Shown: positions 55,007 through 63,908 of the stretch, piece by piece
Layout of the letters: each line of letters starts with the position of its first letter
Numbering within the stretch: position 1 is the first letter of the stretch
Source: Fimbriimonadaceae bacterium
Lineage (GTDB): Bacteria; Armatimonadota; Fimbriimonadia; Fimbriimonadales; Fimbriimonadaceae
Reading direction: 5' to 3'
Assembly: GCA_019638775.1 (NCBI GenBank)
Contig: JAHBTD010000001.1
Location: forward strand, 558,001-622,000
DNA length: 64,000 nucleotides
The notes under the pieces: generated by a model
What the model was told of the DNA's origin: nothing
The model's database searches: none
What the model saw: the letters and a program-made list of their open reading frames with translations, nothing else
Position numbers and translations under genes: made by a program

Positions 55007-55040
55007 TCTCCCAGCTCCTCGCTCTTAGCTCCCAGCACTT
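55007..55040. repeat. Short 7-bp array (CTCCCAG type)
   Basis: CTCCCAG, CTCCTCG, CTCTTAG, CTCCCAG: four units directly before the 3' end of the VOC gene. Confidence 0.7.
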
Positions 55041-55042
55041 AT

Positions 55043-55426
55043 CTACTCCTTCAAGTCTTTCGTACTCACGCCTGACTGCATCGCCTGGAGCGCATTCCCG
55101 TCCGGGTCTTCAAAATCGAGAACGACCCCGCCGGGAATGTCGTGAAACTCATCCGCCACCCAAACGTCCGCATTCTGCAGCCGAGCCCTAAACGAAAGGA
55201 TGTCGTCCACGCCCACCCCGATAATCCAGCCTTTGCCCCGAATCGCATAGGGCGCAGTTGATCCATCAAAAGGCGGATGCAACCCGATCTTGAGATCACC
55301 CAAACTAAAATCGCTCCAGTAAGGGCTCGTATATCCCGCCGACAAGCCCAAAACATCGCGATAGAAGCCAACCGCTCGATCCATATCGGACACCTGGCAG
55401 AGTAGAGTGCTAACAGAATTGACCAT
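55043..55426 (-). CDS. VOC superfamily (glyoxalase-like) protein
   Basis: The 127-residue protein has STLLCQVSDMDRAVGFYRDVLGLSAGY, IGLHPPFDG and GGVVLDFEDPDGNALQAMQ, two beta-alpha-beta-beta units of the glyoxalase/bleomycin-resistance superfamily. ATG 55426 is preferred because GAAGGG lies nine bases upstream; the open frame continues upstream without homology. Its substrate is unknown. Confidence 0.85.
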   Translation of the reverse strand: MVNSVSTLLCQVSDMDRAVGFYRDVLGLSAGYTSPYWSDFSLGDLKIGLHPPFDGSTAPYAIRGKGWIIGVGVDDILSFRARLQNADVWVADEFHDIPGGVVLDFEDPDGNALQAMQSGVSTKDLKE

Positions 55427-55516
55427 GGTACAAAACCCTTCGCCCCTCATTATGCGGCAGCGACAATCAAGCCGCAACCCAACAAAGCGTACAGTGCGCC
55501 GCATCGAAGTATCGAC

Positions 55517-55855
55517 ATGAAAGTAAGAACCAGCTCCGCAGAAAGCGTGCCGTACCTGATCGTATTCGCAGCCGCCTTTTCCATCATCGGTGCGTTTCAA
55601 TTCGGCGGGGCCTACGCGATCTGGCTGATCTTTGCCGTGCCATACATTCTTGCCAGCTTCGCGTCTGCGTGGGGAATCTATCGTCAAGACCCTGCCGGAT
55701 ACGTGCTCCAATCGCTTCTCGGATTAGCTGGATTGGCAGTAGTGCTGCTTTTTCCGTCCTTCCCTCCAACGATATTCATCGTCCCTGTCAATATCTTGAT
55801 TGCACCCTACTCAATCTATCTGCTGATCAAAACTCGACGCGATAAAAAAAGCTGA
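55517..55855 (+). CDS. Small integral membrane protein
   Basis: The 112-residue protein has four predicted transmembrane helices (VPYLIVFAAAFSIIGAF, IWLIFAVPYILASFASAW, LLGLAGLAVVLLFP, IFIVPVNILIAPYSIYLL) and a basic C terminus (KTRRDKKS). No family was recognised. Its TGA stop lies inside the terminator stem that follows. Confidence 0.65.
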   Translation: MKVRTSSAESVPYLIVFAAAFSIIGAFQFGGAYAIWLIFAVPYILASFASAWGIYRQDPAGYVLQSLLGLAGLAVVLLFPSFPPTIFIVPVNILIAPYSIYLLIKTRRDKKS

Positions 55856-55878
55856 GCAGGCTTCTGCCTGCTCAGCTT
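55849..55878. terminator. Bidirectional terminator overlapping a stop codon
   Basis: A perfect 12-bp stem AAGCTGAGCAGG / CCTGCTCAGCTT with a 6-base loop is preceded on the + side by AAAAAA, which is a T run for the leftward pspA transcript. The TGA of the membrane protein gene (55853-55855) lies within the stem. It sits between converging genes. Confidence 0.85.
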
Positions 55879-55897
55879 CACAAACGATGATTGCAGC

Positions 55898-56707
55898 CTA
55901 ACTGCCCGGATTAACCCGCTTCTCAAGCTCTTCAAGCTGCTTGTCGATCTCCGACATCGGCGCTTCTGGGGTTTGCTCAGCCGATGCCGTGCCGCCACCA
56001 TCCGTCACCACAACCTGCTCTTCGCTTGCCTGAGTCGTCGATGCCTGGTTCATCCCTAGCCGCGCCTCCATCTTCTGAAGTTCGGCCTCGGCCTCCATAT
56101 CCATCGACTGGTCCTCCATCTGCATGATCTTGCCCTGCAGACTGTTGGCCATCATCTCATTGCGCGCAGAAACCTCAGCCTGAGCCTCTTTGATCCTCTC
56201 GGAAGCTGCGCCAAATCCCTCAAACTGGTTCTCAAAAGTGAGCCCCTCAAGGGCCTTCGAAATAGAATTCTGAATCTGGGCTTGCTTCCACTGCGCCTTC
56301 AGAGCGAGGGCTTCCGCAGTCTTGCGGCGAACCTCTTCTTCTTGTCGCTTGATAGCAACCTTGACGTTCTGCACCGCTTCATCGGCTTGGGCATGACTCG
56401 CCTCAAGCTGACCAAGCACCACGTCATTGTTCGCCTTTTCACGGATGAATTGACGCGCAAGATCGCGGTTGCCCTGCTTCAAAGCAGTCTCGGCCTGACG
56501 CTCAAGCTGCGCGGATTTCTTCCTCGCTTCGTCGAGCATCCCAGCCAATCGGTTTCGCTGTGTTATGGCTTGGACAGCTTTTTCGCGGTTGGAGACCATC
56601 GCCTCCTGCATATCGCGCCGTGCCTGATCCAGCATCATATCTGGATCTTCTAGCTTGTCCATCCCGCGATTGAACAGCGCCTTGAGCCATCGGAAAAATC
56701 GTTTCAT
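55898..56707 (-). CDS. pspA: PspA/IM30 family protein
   Basis: The 269-residue protein is mostly long coiled-coil helices with the family pattern: an amphipathic N terminus (MKRFFRWLKALFNRGMDKLEDPDMML), Ala/Gln/Glu/Arg-rich helices (about 30-150) and the segment ALEGLTFENQFEGFGAASERIKE. A flexible tail with Ser/Thr/Ala precedes a final helix, as in IM30/Vipp1. It should bind and stabilise the inner membrane as an ESCRT-III-like oligomer. No pspF or pspBC is nearby. Confidence 0.87.
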   Translation of the reverse strand: MKRFFRWLKALFNRGMDKLEDPDMMLDQARRDMQEAMVSNREKAVQAITQRNRLAGMLDEARKKSAQLERQAETALKQGNRDLARQFIREKANNDVVLGQLEASHAQADEAVQNVKVAIKRQEEEVRRKTAEALALKAQWKQAQIQNSISKALEGLTFENQFEGFGAASERIKEAQAEVSARNEMMANSLQGKIMQMEDQSMDMEAEAELQKMEARLGMNQASTTQASEEQVVVTDGGGTASAEQTPEAPMSEIDKQLEELEKRVNPGS

Positions 56708-56879
56708 GTTCAGCCCACGAAGGTTTAACTTTAAGGGTACGGGAATTATTGCACATCGGGTTTCATCGGGCTCTGGAAAACAGGCATTTGTGCGAGAAAC
56801 ACGCCCGATACCGAGATTTCATGAGATTTTTCGCCTCAATCCGAACATCGCTGGGACAACAATAGTCAACAATACGTGA

Positions 56880-57153
56880 GCTGAGCATAGTGTCAATAAA
56901 ACGACCCTATGTCCCCAAACCAGATGGCCGAGCGGGCAAATTAGTCCGCAAAACTAAAGGGGGCGGGTACAGTATCACACGGCGGCAGACATTCGGCGGC
57001 GTCTTCTTGTCTCTGTTTTTTGGGTGGCAATAGCCTCCAGACGGGCATGTGGTCCCGAATCTCCCCGCAATTTTGTGAGTTTATTTCGGCAGAGCTATGT
57101 TTGGCCTGCGGCTTGAAGGATACAGGTTATTAGCTTCTGACGGGGATGCAACT
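56880..57153 (+). other. Long leader upstream of a PEP-CTERM gene
   Basis: The 446-base gap 56708-57153 has no gene. Its later part holds stretches that could fold, such as TTAGT-ccgcaaa-ACTAA and GGCGGCAGACATTCGGCGGC. A GCAAAACTAAAGGGGGC word is faintly like a c-di-GMP-I riboswitch core, but the obligatory first hairpin is missing. It is recorded as an unexplained, possibly structured leader. Confidence 0.3.
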
Positions 57154-57780
57154 ATGAAAATGAAAACGATTCTAACGGTTGGTGTAATGCTTGGCACAAT
57201 GACGGCAGCAACGACGGCGTCTGCTGCTATTCAATTTGATTTCTCGGTACTCGCAACGGGCTCGACCCCGAGTGGTACTGCCCCATGGGCAACGCTGGTC
57301 GGCACCCAAAACGGATCGGACCGCGTCGACTTCACGTTCACCCACAATGCGAGTTCTACAGCAGGACAGTTCATCACACGACTGTATATGAACATCGCTC
57401 CGTTTCCCGGAAACCTGAACTTGACGCTGATCGGTTCTCCCCCGCAATACAGCAGCCATTCGTTCAGCCAAAACGGACATAACGATGCAAGCTCAAGCTT
57501 TGACTTCGAGATGCAGTTCGGCACGTCCAACGCAAACGGTGGTCTCGCCAGACTTGAGCCCGGCGAGTCGATGAGCTTCTTCATCACCGGAACTGGCCTC
57601 ACCGAGAGCAGCTTCGACGTGATGTCGGCAGGCACAGCGCGTAAAGCGATGATCCACCTGCAAGGCATTCCTGGTGGACAATCGGGCAAACTGACGCCCG
57701 TACCGGAACCAACATCCATGGCTGTCCTCGGAATCGGCGCTCTGGCGCTGTTGCGACGCCGCAAGAAGCGCACTGGCTAA
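57154..57780 (+). CDS. PEP-CTERM sorting domain protein
   Basis: The 208-residue secreted protein has a signal peptide (MKMKTILTVGVMLGTMTAATTASA). A single beta-rich domain follows, with no recognised family (RVDFTFTHNASSTAGQFITRLYMNI, LEPGESMSFFITGTGL). The C-terminal sorting signal is VPEPTSMAVLGIGALALLRRRKKR. It starts at ATG 57154, where the signal peptide begins. It is probably exported and anchored or released by an exosortase into an extracellular matrix. It follows a long non-coding leader and is closed by a strong terminator. Confidence 0.85.
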   Translation: MKMKTILTVGVMLGTMTAATTASAAIQFDFSVLATGSTPSGTAPWATLVGTQNGSDRVDFTFTHNASSTAGQFITRLYMNIAPFPGNLNLTLIGSPPQYSSHSFSQNGHNDASSSFDFEMQFGTSNANGGLARLEPGESMSFFITGTGLTESSFDVMSAGTARKAMIHLQGIPGGQSGKLTPVPEPTSMAVLGIGALALLRRRKKRTG

Positions 57781-57809
57781 ACCTGCAACCCCACCCTCAG
57801 TAGCAAAAA

Positions 57810-57850
57810 GAACGGGTCGGCTTCCTGGATTCCAGGAAGCCGACCCGTTC
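57810..57850. terminator. Long bidirectional terminator hairpin
   Basis: A perfect 19-bp stem (GAACGGGTCGGCTTCCTGG paired with its complement at 57832-57850) with a 3-base loop lies 29 bases after the PEP-CTERM stop and 30 bases before the end of the converging barrel gene. AAAAA precedes it, so it also works leftward. Confidence 0.88.
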
Positions 57851-57879
57851 GTCTTTGTTAACTCGTCAAGCTGATCGGT

Positions 57880-58605
57880 CTAAAACCGCATCGTGTAGCT
57901 CATTTTGAACATCGCCTTCGAAGCGTAAGAACCGATCTCCACAAAGAACTCATCCTTGTGAGCATAGCGAAGAGCAAGGTTCATGTTCTTCGTGTCCCAT
58001 TCGCCGATGCCGCTAAAGCCACGGTCGAACAGCAACTCCGCGCCACCAAAAGGCTTCTCGCTAAAGTATCCCGTGCCCGCGCCAGCATGAACGCGCAGAC
58101 CAACAGCGCCTCGCTGCGCCGCAAAATCCGGCACATACACATCAGCCGATCCCACGAAATAAAACGTCTGGTTGATCGCATCAACCGCGTCCATTACTCC
58201 AACCCCAATCTCAAACCAGTCGAAATTGCTCGGGATAATGTGGACCTTCGCATTGGCGATCGATTTGTTCGACATCCCAACACGATCAACATAAGCGCCA
58301 CCAACTTCGATGTCGCGCAAAATGCCGTAGTTAATGCTCCCCGCGCTGAAGTCCTTGGTCATGCCCACGCCCCAACCAAAGGCCTTGCTGTCGGTCGTGT
58401 AAGCCGTCGGGATGAAAATCAACCCCGTCGGCCCCCAAAGCGAGTTTGCTAACCGCAACGCTGTTCGCGTACCCTTGACCGTTTGCGGTGTGCCCGCTAC
58501 ATTTTCTAAGTTGGCTCCGACTTCGGGCAACTTATCGTTGTCTGCGGCAAAAGCGGTGGCTCCCACCAATGCAAATACCGTAAGAAATAGTGTTCTTTTA
58601 CTCAT
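57880..58605 (-). CDS. Outer-membrane beta-barrel protein, YjbH-like
   Basis: The 241-residue protein has a signal peptide (MSKRTLFLTVFALVGATAFA). The segment GPTGLIFIPTAYTTDSKAFGWGVGM and LRDIEVGGAYVDR resemble the YjbH/exopolysaccharide-associated barrel family. Strands alternate to the C-terminal FKMSYTMRF, an outer-membrane terminus. A role in polysaccharide export is possible. It converges with the PEP-CTERM gene. The call rests on pattern only. Confidence 0.65.
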   Translation of the reverse strand: MSKRTLFLTVFALVGATAFAADNDKLPEVGANLENVAGTPQTVKGTRTALRLANSLWGPTGLIFIPTAYTTDSKAFGWGVGMTKDFSAGSINYGILRDIEVGGAYVDRVGMSNKSIANAKVHIIPSNFDWFEIGVGVMDAVDAINQTFYFVGSADVYVPDFAAQRGAVGLRVHAGAGTGYFSEKPFGGAELLFDRGFSGIGEWDTKNMNLALRYAHKDEFFVEIGSYASKAMFKMSYTMRF

Positions 58606-58883
58606 AATGCCACATACATCCGTGTTAATTTAAGACGAACACGCTTAGGTGTTCGATTCAAGTCCGGGCGCTGTCAATTCAAGCCAGCTTCCCGCCTATC
58701 TCCGCGCTCCAAAAAAATAAATGGATGAACTGCAAAGGGTTAAGCCCCCGCAAAATTAGTGTAATTGTACCACATCGGAGCCTTCTTGAGCCCAAATTCA
58801 GCCCGATCAAAGAGGTCGAAAGCAGTCAAGCAAGTGCTATTACATCGGTAGCCCGGACCCCTAAACAGGCTTCAAGCTTTAGA

Positions 58884-58980
58884 CCCTCACTCCCTACTCC
58901 CAGCTCCCAGCTCCCAGCCCACTCCAAGCTACTCCCTCTCGGCTCCAATCTCATAGCTCATCGCTCCCAGCTATCAATCA
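58884..58980. repeat. 7-bp array (CTCCCAG type) upstream of atpD
   Basis: Perfect CTCCCAG copies near 58898-58918 decay into CTCCAAG, CTCCCTC, CTCATAG and CTCCCAG variants. The array occupies part of the 479-base gap between the divergent barrel gene and atpD. The remainder (58606-58883) shows no gene. Confidence 0.85.
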
Positions 58981-58993
58981 GGCCTATGACGGG

Positions 58994-59022
58994 TTCTCAA
59001 AAGCAGACCTCAGGGGTATAAT
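58994..59022 (+). promoter_or_regulatory. Candidate promoter of atpDC
   Basis: TATAAT at 59017-59022 lies 17 bases after the weak -35 TTCTCA (58994-58999). Transcription would start near 59029, and GGAGG lies about 11 bases before the atpD ATG. It lies just after the 7-bp array. Confidence 0.5.
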
Positions 59023-59051
59023 CTCGCGGACTGCCAGTCGGACCAGACTGA

Positions 59052-60521
<1,470 letters not shown>

Positions 60522-60530
60522 CCCCAGCCC

Positions 60531-60588
60531 TCCCCTCCCTCGTCAACGCCGAAGGCTTGATGAGGGAGGGGTTGGGGGAGGGAGAAAA
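60531..60588. repeat. REP-like hairpin inside the atpDC unit
   Basis: Bases 60534-60573 are identical to 31053-31092 and pair CCTCCCTCGTCAA with TTGATGAGGGAGG. The element fills the 75-base spacer between atpD and atpC, and its GGGAGG tail lies where the atpC ribosome site is needed. Confidence 0.88.
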
Positions 60589-60596
60589 TTCAACCC

Positions 60597-61004
60597 ATGG
60601 CAAAAGCATTCGATCTATCCGTAGTCGCACCCGACCGCTCAGTGGTCGAGGATCAAGCAGTCTCGGTCATCATTCCCGGTGCCGAAGGCTACTTCGGTGT
60701 CCAGGCCGGACACATCCCCATGATCGCCGCCCTCAAAGCCGGAGTCATGGAGTACACGATCCCCAGCGGATTACGGAGTTACATCTCCGTAGGTGGCGGA
60801 TTCGCCGAAGTCGTCGGAACCAAGGTCACCATCCTCGCTGATGCAGCCGAGCGAGCCGACGAGATCGACATTCAGCGCGCCCAAGAAGCCCTTGAAAAGG
60901 CCCGACGAGCGCTCAAAGGCGAAGATAGCAGCATGACCTCAGAAGAGGCCACAGCCGCGCTCGACCGAGCCATGACTCGCGTCCGAGCAGCCAAGAACCA
61001 ATAA
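60597..61004 (+). CDS. atpC: ATP synthase F1 subunit epsilon
   Basis: The 135-residue protein has the N-terminal beta-sandwich (FDLSVVAPDRSVVEDQAVSVIIPGAEGYFGVQAGHIPMIAAL) and a helical hairpin (ADEIDIQRAQEALEKARRALK), as usual for epsilon. It belongs to the central stalk and inhibits ATP hydrolysis through the C-terminal helices. GGGAGG from the upstream repeat lies about ten bases before the ATG. Confidence 0.94.
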   Translation: MAKAFDLSVVAPDRSVVEDQAVSVIIPGAEGYFGVQAGHIPMIAALKAGVMEYTIPSGLRSYISVGGGFAEVVGTKVTILADAAERADEIDIQRAQEALEKARRALKGEDSSMTSEEATAALDRAMTRVRAAKNQ

Positions 61005-61025
61005 GAACTCTCTGTCCAAAAGAAG

Positions 61026-61053
61026 ACGGGCGATCCAAATATGGATCGCCCGT
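61026..61053. terminator. Terminator after atpC
   Basis: A perfect 11-bp stem ACGGGCGATCC / GGATCGCCCGT with a 6-base loop lies 21 bases after atpC, between converging genes. It is followed by a partial T stretch. Confidence 0.85.
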
Positions 61054-61074
61054 TTCAGTTTCAGGAGAACTCGG

Positions 61075-62229
61075 TTACAGCCCCGGACCTCGAGGTTTTA
61101 AGGCAAAGGCCAAATCGGATGTCAACGGAGCTTGACTAGAACCCGTAGGGTTCATACTCATCACCTCGCGGAATCCGTTAAGCTCGCGTGTAAAGAAGAT
61201 CTTTGTCCCAGCTGCGTTATACGACGGCTCACCATCAAACTGTGAGGTATTCGTAAGCCTTGTCTGACTACCACCCGCCGCCGTCATCTTCATGATCTGC
61301 CCGTTCGGGTTGCCCCCTGGACCATAGTCGCGAACATAGGTGATCGACGCCCCATCGGGGCTCCAAGCCGGTTGATTCTCGTCCGACGAGTGGCTCGTCA
61401 GTTGGGTTATCCCCGTCCCATCGGCATTCATCACATAGATATCGTCGCTCGTACTGCCACCCACAAACACGATCTTCGTGCCATCCGGACTGTAGCGTCC
61501 CTGATAAGCGCCATCCGCAAGACTCGTGAGCTGAGTAAGTCCTGTCCCCGTCGCATTGATGCGATAGAGTTGCGGCAGCCCGTTCCGGTTCGATGTAAAC
61601 AAGATCTTCGTTCCGTCAGGCGAAAAGCTCGGATCAAAGCTGTCAAAGGCTCCACCATCAAGCAGTGTTGCCGTGCCACCGGTCGCATCCACAAGATAAA
61701 GCGCTCGGAAGATGTCCGTCGCCACAAAAGCAACCTTCGAACCGTCGAAACTCAACGCCGCGTCGCTCGCATCAATCGTTCCCGTACTGATCTGTGAGCG
61801 TCCGGTGCCATTGTCGTTCATCTTATAGATGCCGTAAAAACCGCTAACGTCCGACGAAAAAACGAAGTATCCAGAAGCGCCACCCGTGCTGCCCGTCGTC
61901 GAGCCGGTCGTACTGCCTGTCGTTGAGCCAGTTGTTGAGCCCGTTGTCGAACCGGTTGTGGAGCCTGTGGTAGACGAAGTTCCCGTCGTCGAGGTCGTGC
62001 CGGTCGTAGCGCTGCTCCCCGTTGTCGCTGAGCTCCCCGTCGTTGCCGTACTGCCAGTAGTAGCGCCGCCCGTCGCACCGCCGGTGGCCGTCGCTGTCGT
62101 CGGTGCACTGCTGCCACCGCCACCGCCTCCGCAGCCAATAATCGCTGCACCAAGCACGAAAGCAAAGAATGCCACTGTGGGCTGCAAACGAATCCGCTTC
62201 CCTTTGAAAATAGTGTTCGAACCAAGCAT
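61075..62229 (-). CDS. TolB-like beta-propeller lipoprotein with Thr/Gly/Ser linker
   Basis: The product is about 384 residues. A lipoprotein signal ends in GAAIIGC and is followed by GGGGGGSS. Residues about 45-120 are a low-complexity linker of TTGS tetrapeptides, encoded by 12-base repeats at about 61870-62070. The C-terminal part holds five or more PD40 repeats (SPDGTKILFTSN, SPDGTKIVFVGG, SPDGASITYVRD), a TolB-like propeller. ATG 62229 is preferred to GTG 62250. It is probably anchored to a membrane; its partner is unknown. Confidence 0.8.
   Translation of the reverse strand: MLGSNTIFKGKRIRLQPTVAFFAFVLGAAIIGCGGGGGGSSAPTTATATGGATGGATTGSTATTGSSATTGSSATTGTTSTTGTSSTTGSTTGSTTGSTTGSTTGSTTGSTTGSTGGASGYFVFSSDVSGFYGIYKMNDNGTGRSQISTGTIDASDAALSFDGSKVAFVATDIFRALYLVDATGGTATLLDGGAFDSFDPSFSPDGTKILFTSNRNGLPQLYRINATGTGLTQLTSLADGAYQGRYSPDGTKIVFVGGSTSDDIYVMNADGTGITQLTSHSSDENQPAWSPDGASITYVRDYGPGGNPNGQIMKMTAAGGSQTRLTNTSQFDGEPSYNAAGTKIFFTRELNGFREVMSMNPTGSSQAPLTSDLAFALKPRGPGL
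61870..62070. repeat. 12-bp coding tandem repeat (TTGS linker)
   Basis: Imperfect 12-base units coding Ser-Thr-Thr-Gly on the - strand give about 15 copies. The region near 61890-61970 is the most regular. Copy number probably varies between strains. Confidence 0.85.
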
Positions 62230-62287
62230 TTCTACGGGAATTGTCGGCACAAATGCTCTTGGTCCTCACCGGTCCCTGGTCGTTCCA

Positions 62288-62320
62288 CTTTGGGAGTGCG
62301 CGAATTTATTCGCGCTTTCA
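62288..62320. repeat. Copy 2 of the dispersed GCGCGAATTTATTCGCGC hairpin
   Basis: CTTTGGGAGTGCG-CGAATTTATTCGCG-CTTTCA, with a longer stem than copy 1 at 11684-11714. It lies upstream of the lipoprotein gene. It is followed by AAGAAGCGATTCATCGCTTC and by CCCTCCACCGC-ttgc-GGTGGAGGG near 62349-62370, two further hairpins. Confidence 0.8.
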
Positions 62321-62492
62321 AAGAAGCGATTCATCGCTTCCCATCCCTCCACCGCTTGCGGTGGAGGGTCTCCTCCAATCTGCGGTTTTGCTTTGACGAT
62401 TGACAGTTGAGTCTCTGCGAGCGAACCGCTTATGGTGGAAAGTCTCATCGGCAATTGCGGGAAAGACAACGCCCTCGAGAAGTGGCACCGAA

Positions 62493-63908
62493 CTACCCCA
62501 ACAACTCAACCCGCTCAGCAAGACTGCTGTAAAGCAACCCATCAGGGTCCAACTCCCGCTTCAAACCCCGGAACTTCGCCAAAACTTCCTCACCCAAATA
62601 CGCCCTCACATCCGCTGGTCGCAAAGTGCTGTCCTTTGCAAAATAGAACCGCCCACCAGCCTGCAAAACGAGGTCATTCATCTTATGACAAAGCGCCTGG
62701 ACCCTAGGCCAATTCTTCGCCGTCACCTTAAAATCCAAGGCCAAGGAGAATCCATCAACACCATGGGAAAGCAAAAAGTCATCCGGCTTATGCCGCTTCA
62801 ACACCCCTAAGAAAGCCTCCATCTTGGCCTCCTGCATCAACCGCACCTGCTCGGCAAAGACACGCGGTGCATGCTCCTTGGGAACGAAGCTCTGATACTG
62901 GATAAACCCACCCGGCAAATACGCCCACCGCCAATTCGGCACATAGTCAAGCAGGAACGAAAACCCAACCAGACTCTCCGAAATCGGCTTCCCATTGCCC
63001 AACTTCTTCGAAGCCGCGTATTTCGCCCAGTTCAGCTTCCGCATCCCCCACCGACGGTTCAGCTTCTTCAAAAACCGCCACACCATCGACTTTGGCAAAA
63101 AACCCATCACCGTATCCGGCAAATCCTGATGGCTCTGCTTAAAGCTGCTCGGAAACTCAGAGCCTTCATCCTGATACCAGGCAACATGAACCAGCCCCCG
63201 CCCAGCCTTGGAACCTTTGGCAAAGCAGTCCACCCAGCTCACCATGTAGTCCGCCTTATCGTCAAACTCCAACAAGGTCGCAAACTGCTCATCCCAACCC
63301 GCGGCGCTGATCGGCAGCACCCGCAGATCCCCCGAATGCACCTTTTTCATCTGGAGCTTTACCCGAGTGATCACCCCCAACAACCCCGCCGAGCTGATCA
63401 CCGCGAAAAACAGCTCGTCACCGTTCTTCACCGTGCGAAGTTCGCCCGTCGGCACCACCAAATCAAACTCCAAAACGTGATTCCCTATCGGCCCCACCGC
63501 AAACGCATTCTTCCCGTGAATATTCATCGCCAGCGCCCCCGCCAGCGTCGGATACATCGTCCCACTCACCACCGGAGGCCACCAGCCATCCTCCAACGTA
63601 TGCCGCCAAAGCCCCTCGATCGTCACCCCCGCCTCAACCTCAATCACGCCCGACTCCGAATCCCACGACAGAATCCGATTCATCTTCGTGATATCAAGAA
63701 CGAGAGCTTCTGGAAGAATCGAGGCATCCCCATAGCTCCGCCCCGCACCACGAAGCACCACCTTGCGCCCCGTCTCGGCAGCAAGATTGAAAACCTCCTG
63801 CACAGCCTCAACCGAGGTCGGACGAAAGACATATCCATCCGCCGCGCTGCCCATGCCGAACCCGGCAATCCGCGCAATCCGTTCTGGAGAGATGGGGAGA
63901 GAACTCAT
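62493..63908 (-). CDS. FAD-linked oxidase, DprE1-like
   Basis: The 471-residue protein has a PCMH-type FAD domain (VVLRGAGRSYGDASILPEALVLDITKMNRIL, VEAGVTIEGLWRHTLEDGWWPPVVSGTMYPTLAGALAMNIHGKN). The C-terminal block RFYFAKDSTLRPADVRAYLG matches decaprenylphosphoryl-ribose oxidase (DprE1) and aldonolactone oxidases. It is coupled by an ATGA overlap to an SDR gene, the usual DprE1-DprE2 pairing that epimerises polyprenyl-phosphoribose to arabinose. The substrate in this diderm is not certain. Confidence 0.82.
   Translation of the reverse strand: MSSLPISPERIARIAGFGMGSAADGYVFRPTSVEAVQEVFNLAAETGRKVVLRGAGRSYGDASILPEALVLDITKMNRILSWDSESGVIEVEAGVTIEGLWRHTLEDGWWPPVVSGTMYPTLAGALAMNIHGKNAFAVGPIGNHVLEFDLVVPTGELRTVKNGDELFFAVISSAGLLGVITRVKLQMKKVHSGDLRVLPISAAGWDEQFATLLEFDDKADYMVSWVDCFAKGSKAGRGLVHVAWYQDEGSEFPSSFKQSHQDLPDTVMGFLPKSMVWRFLKKLNRRWGMRKLNWAKYAASKKLGNGKPISESLVGFSFLLDYVPNWRWAYLPGGFIQYQSFVPKEHAPRVFAEQVRLMQEAKMEAFLGVLKRHKPDDFLLSHGVDGFSLALDFKVTAKNWPRVQALCHKMNDLVLQAGGRFYFAKDSTLRPADVRAYLGEEVLAKFRGLKRELDPDGLLYSSLAERVELLG

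Noticed and set aside
56930-57060. c-di-GMP-I (GEMM) riboswitch
   Set aside because: Only a GCAAAACTAAAGGG-like word matches; the first hairpin between the two conserved strands is absent.
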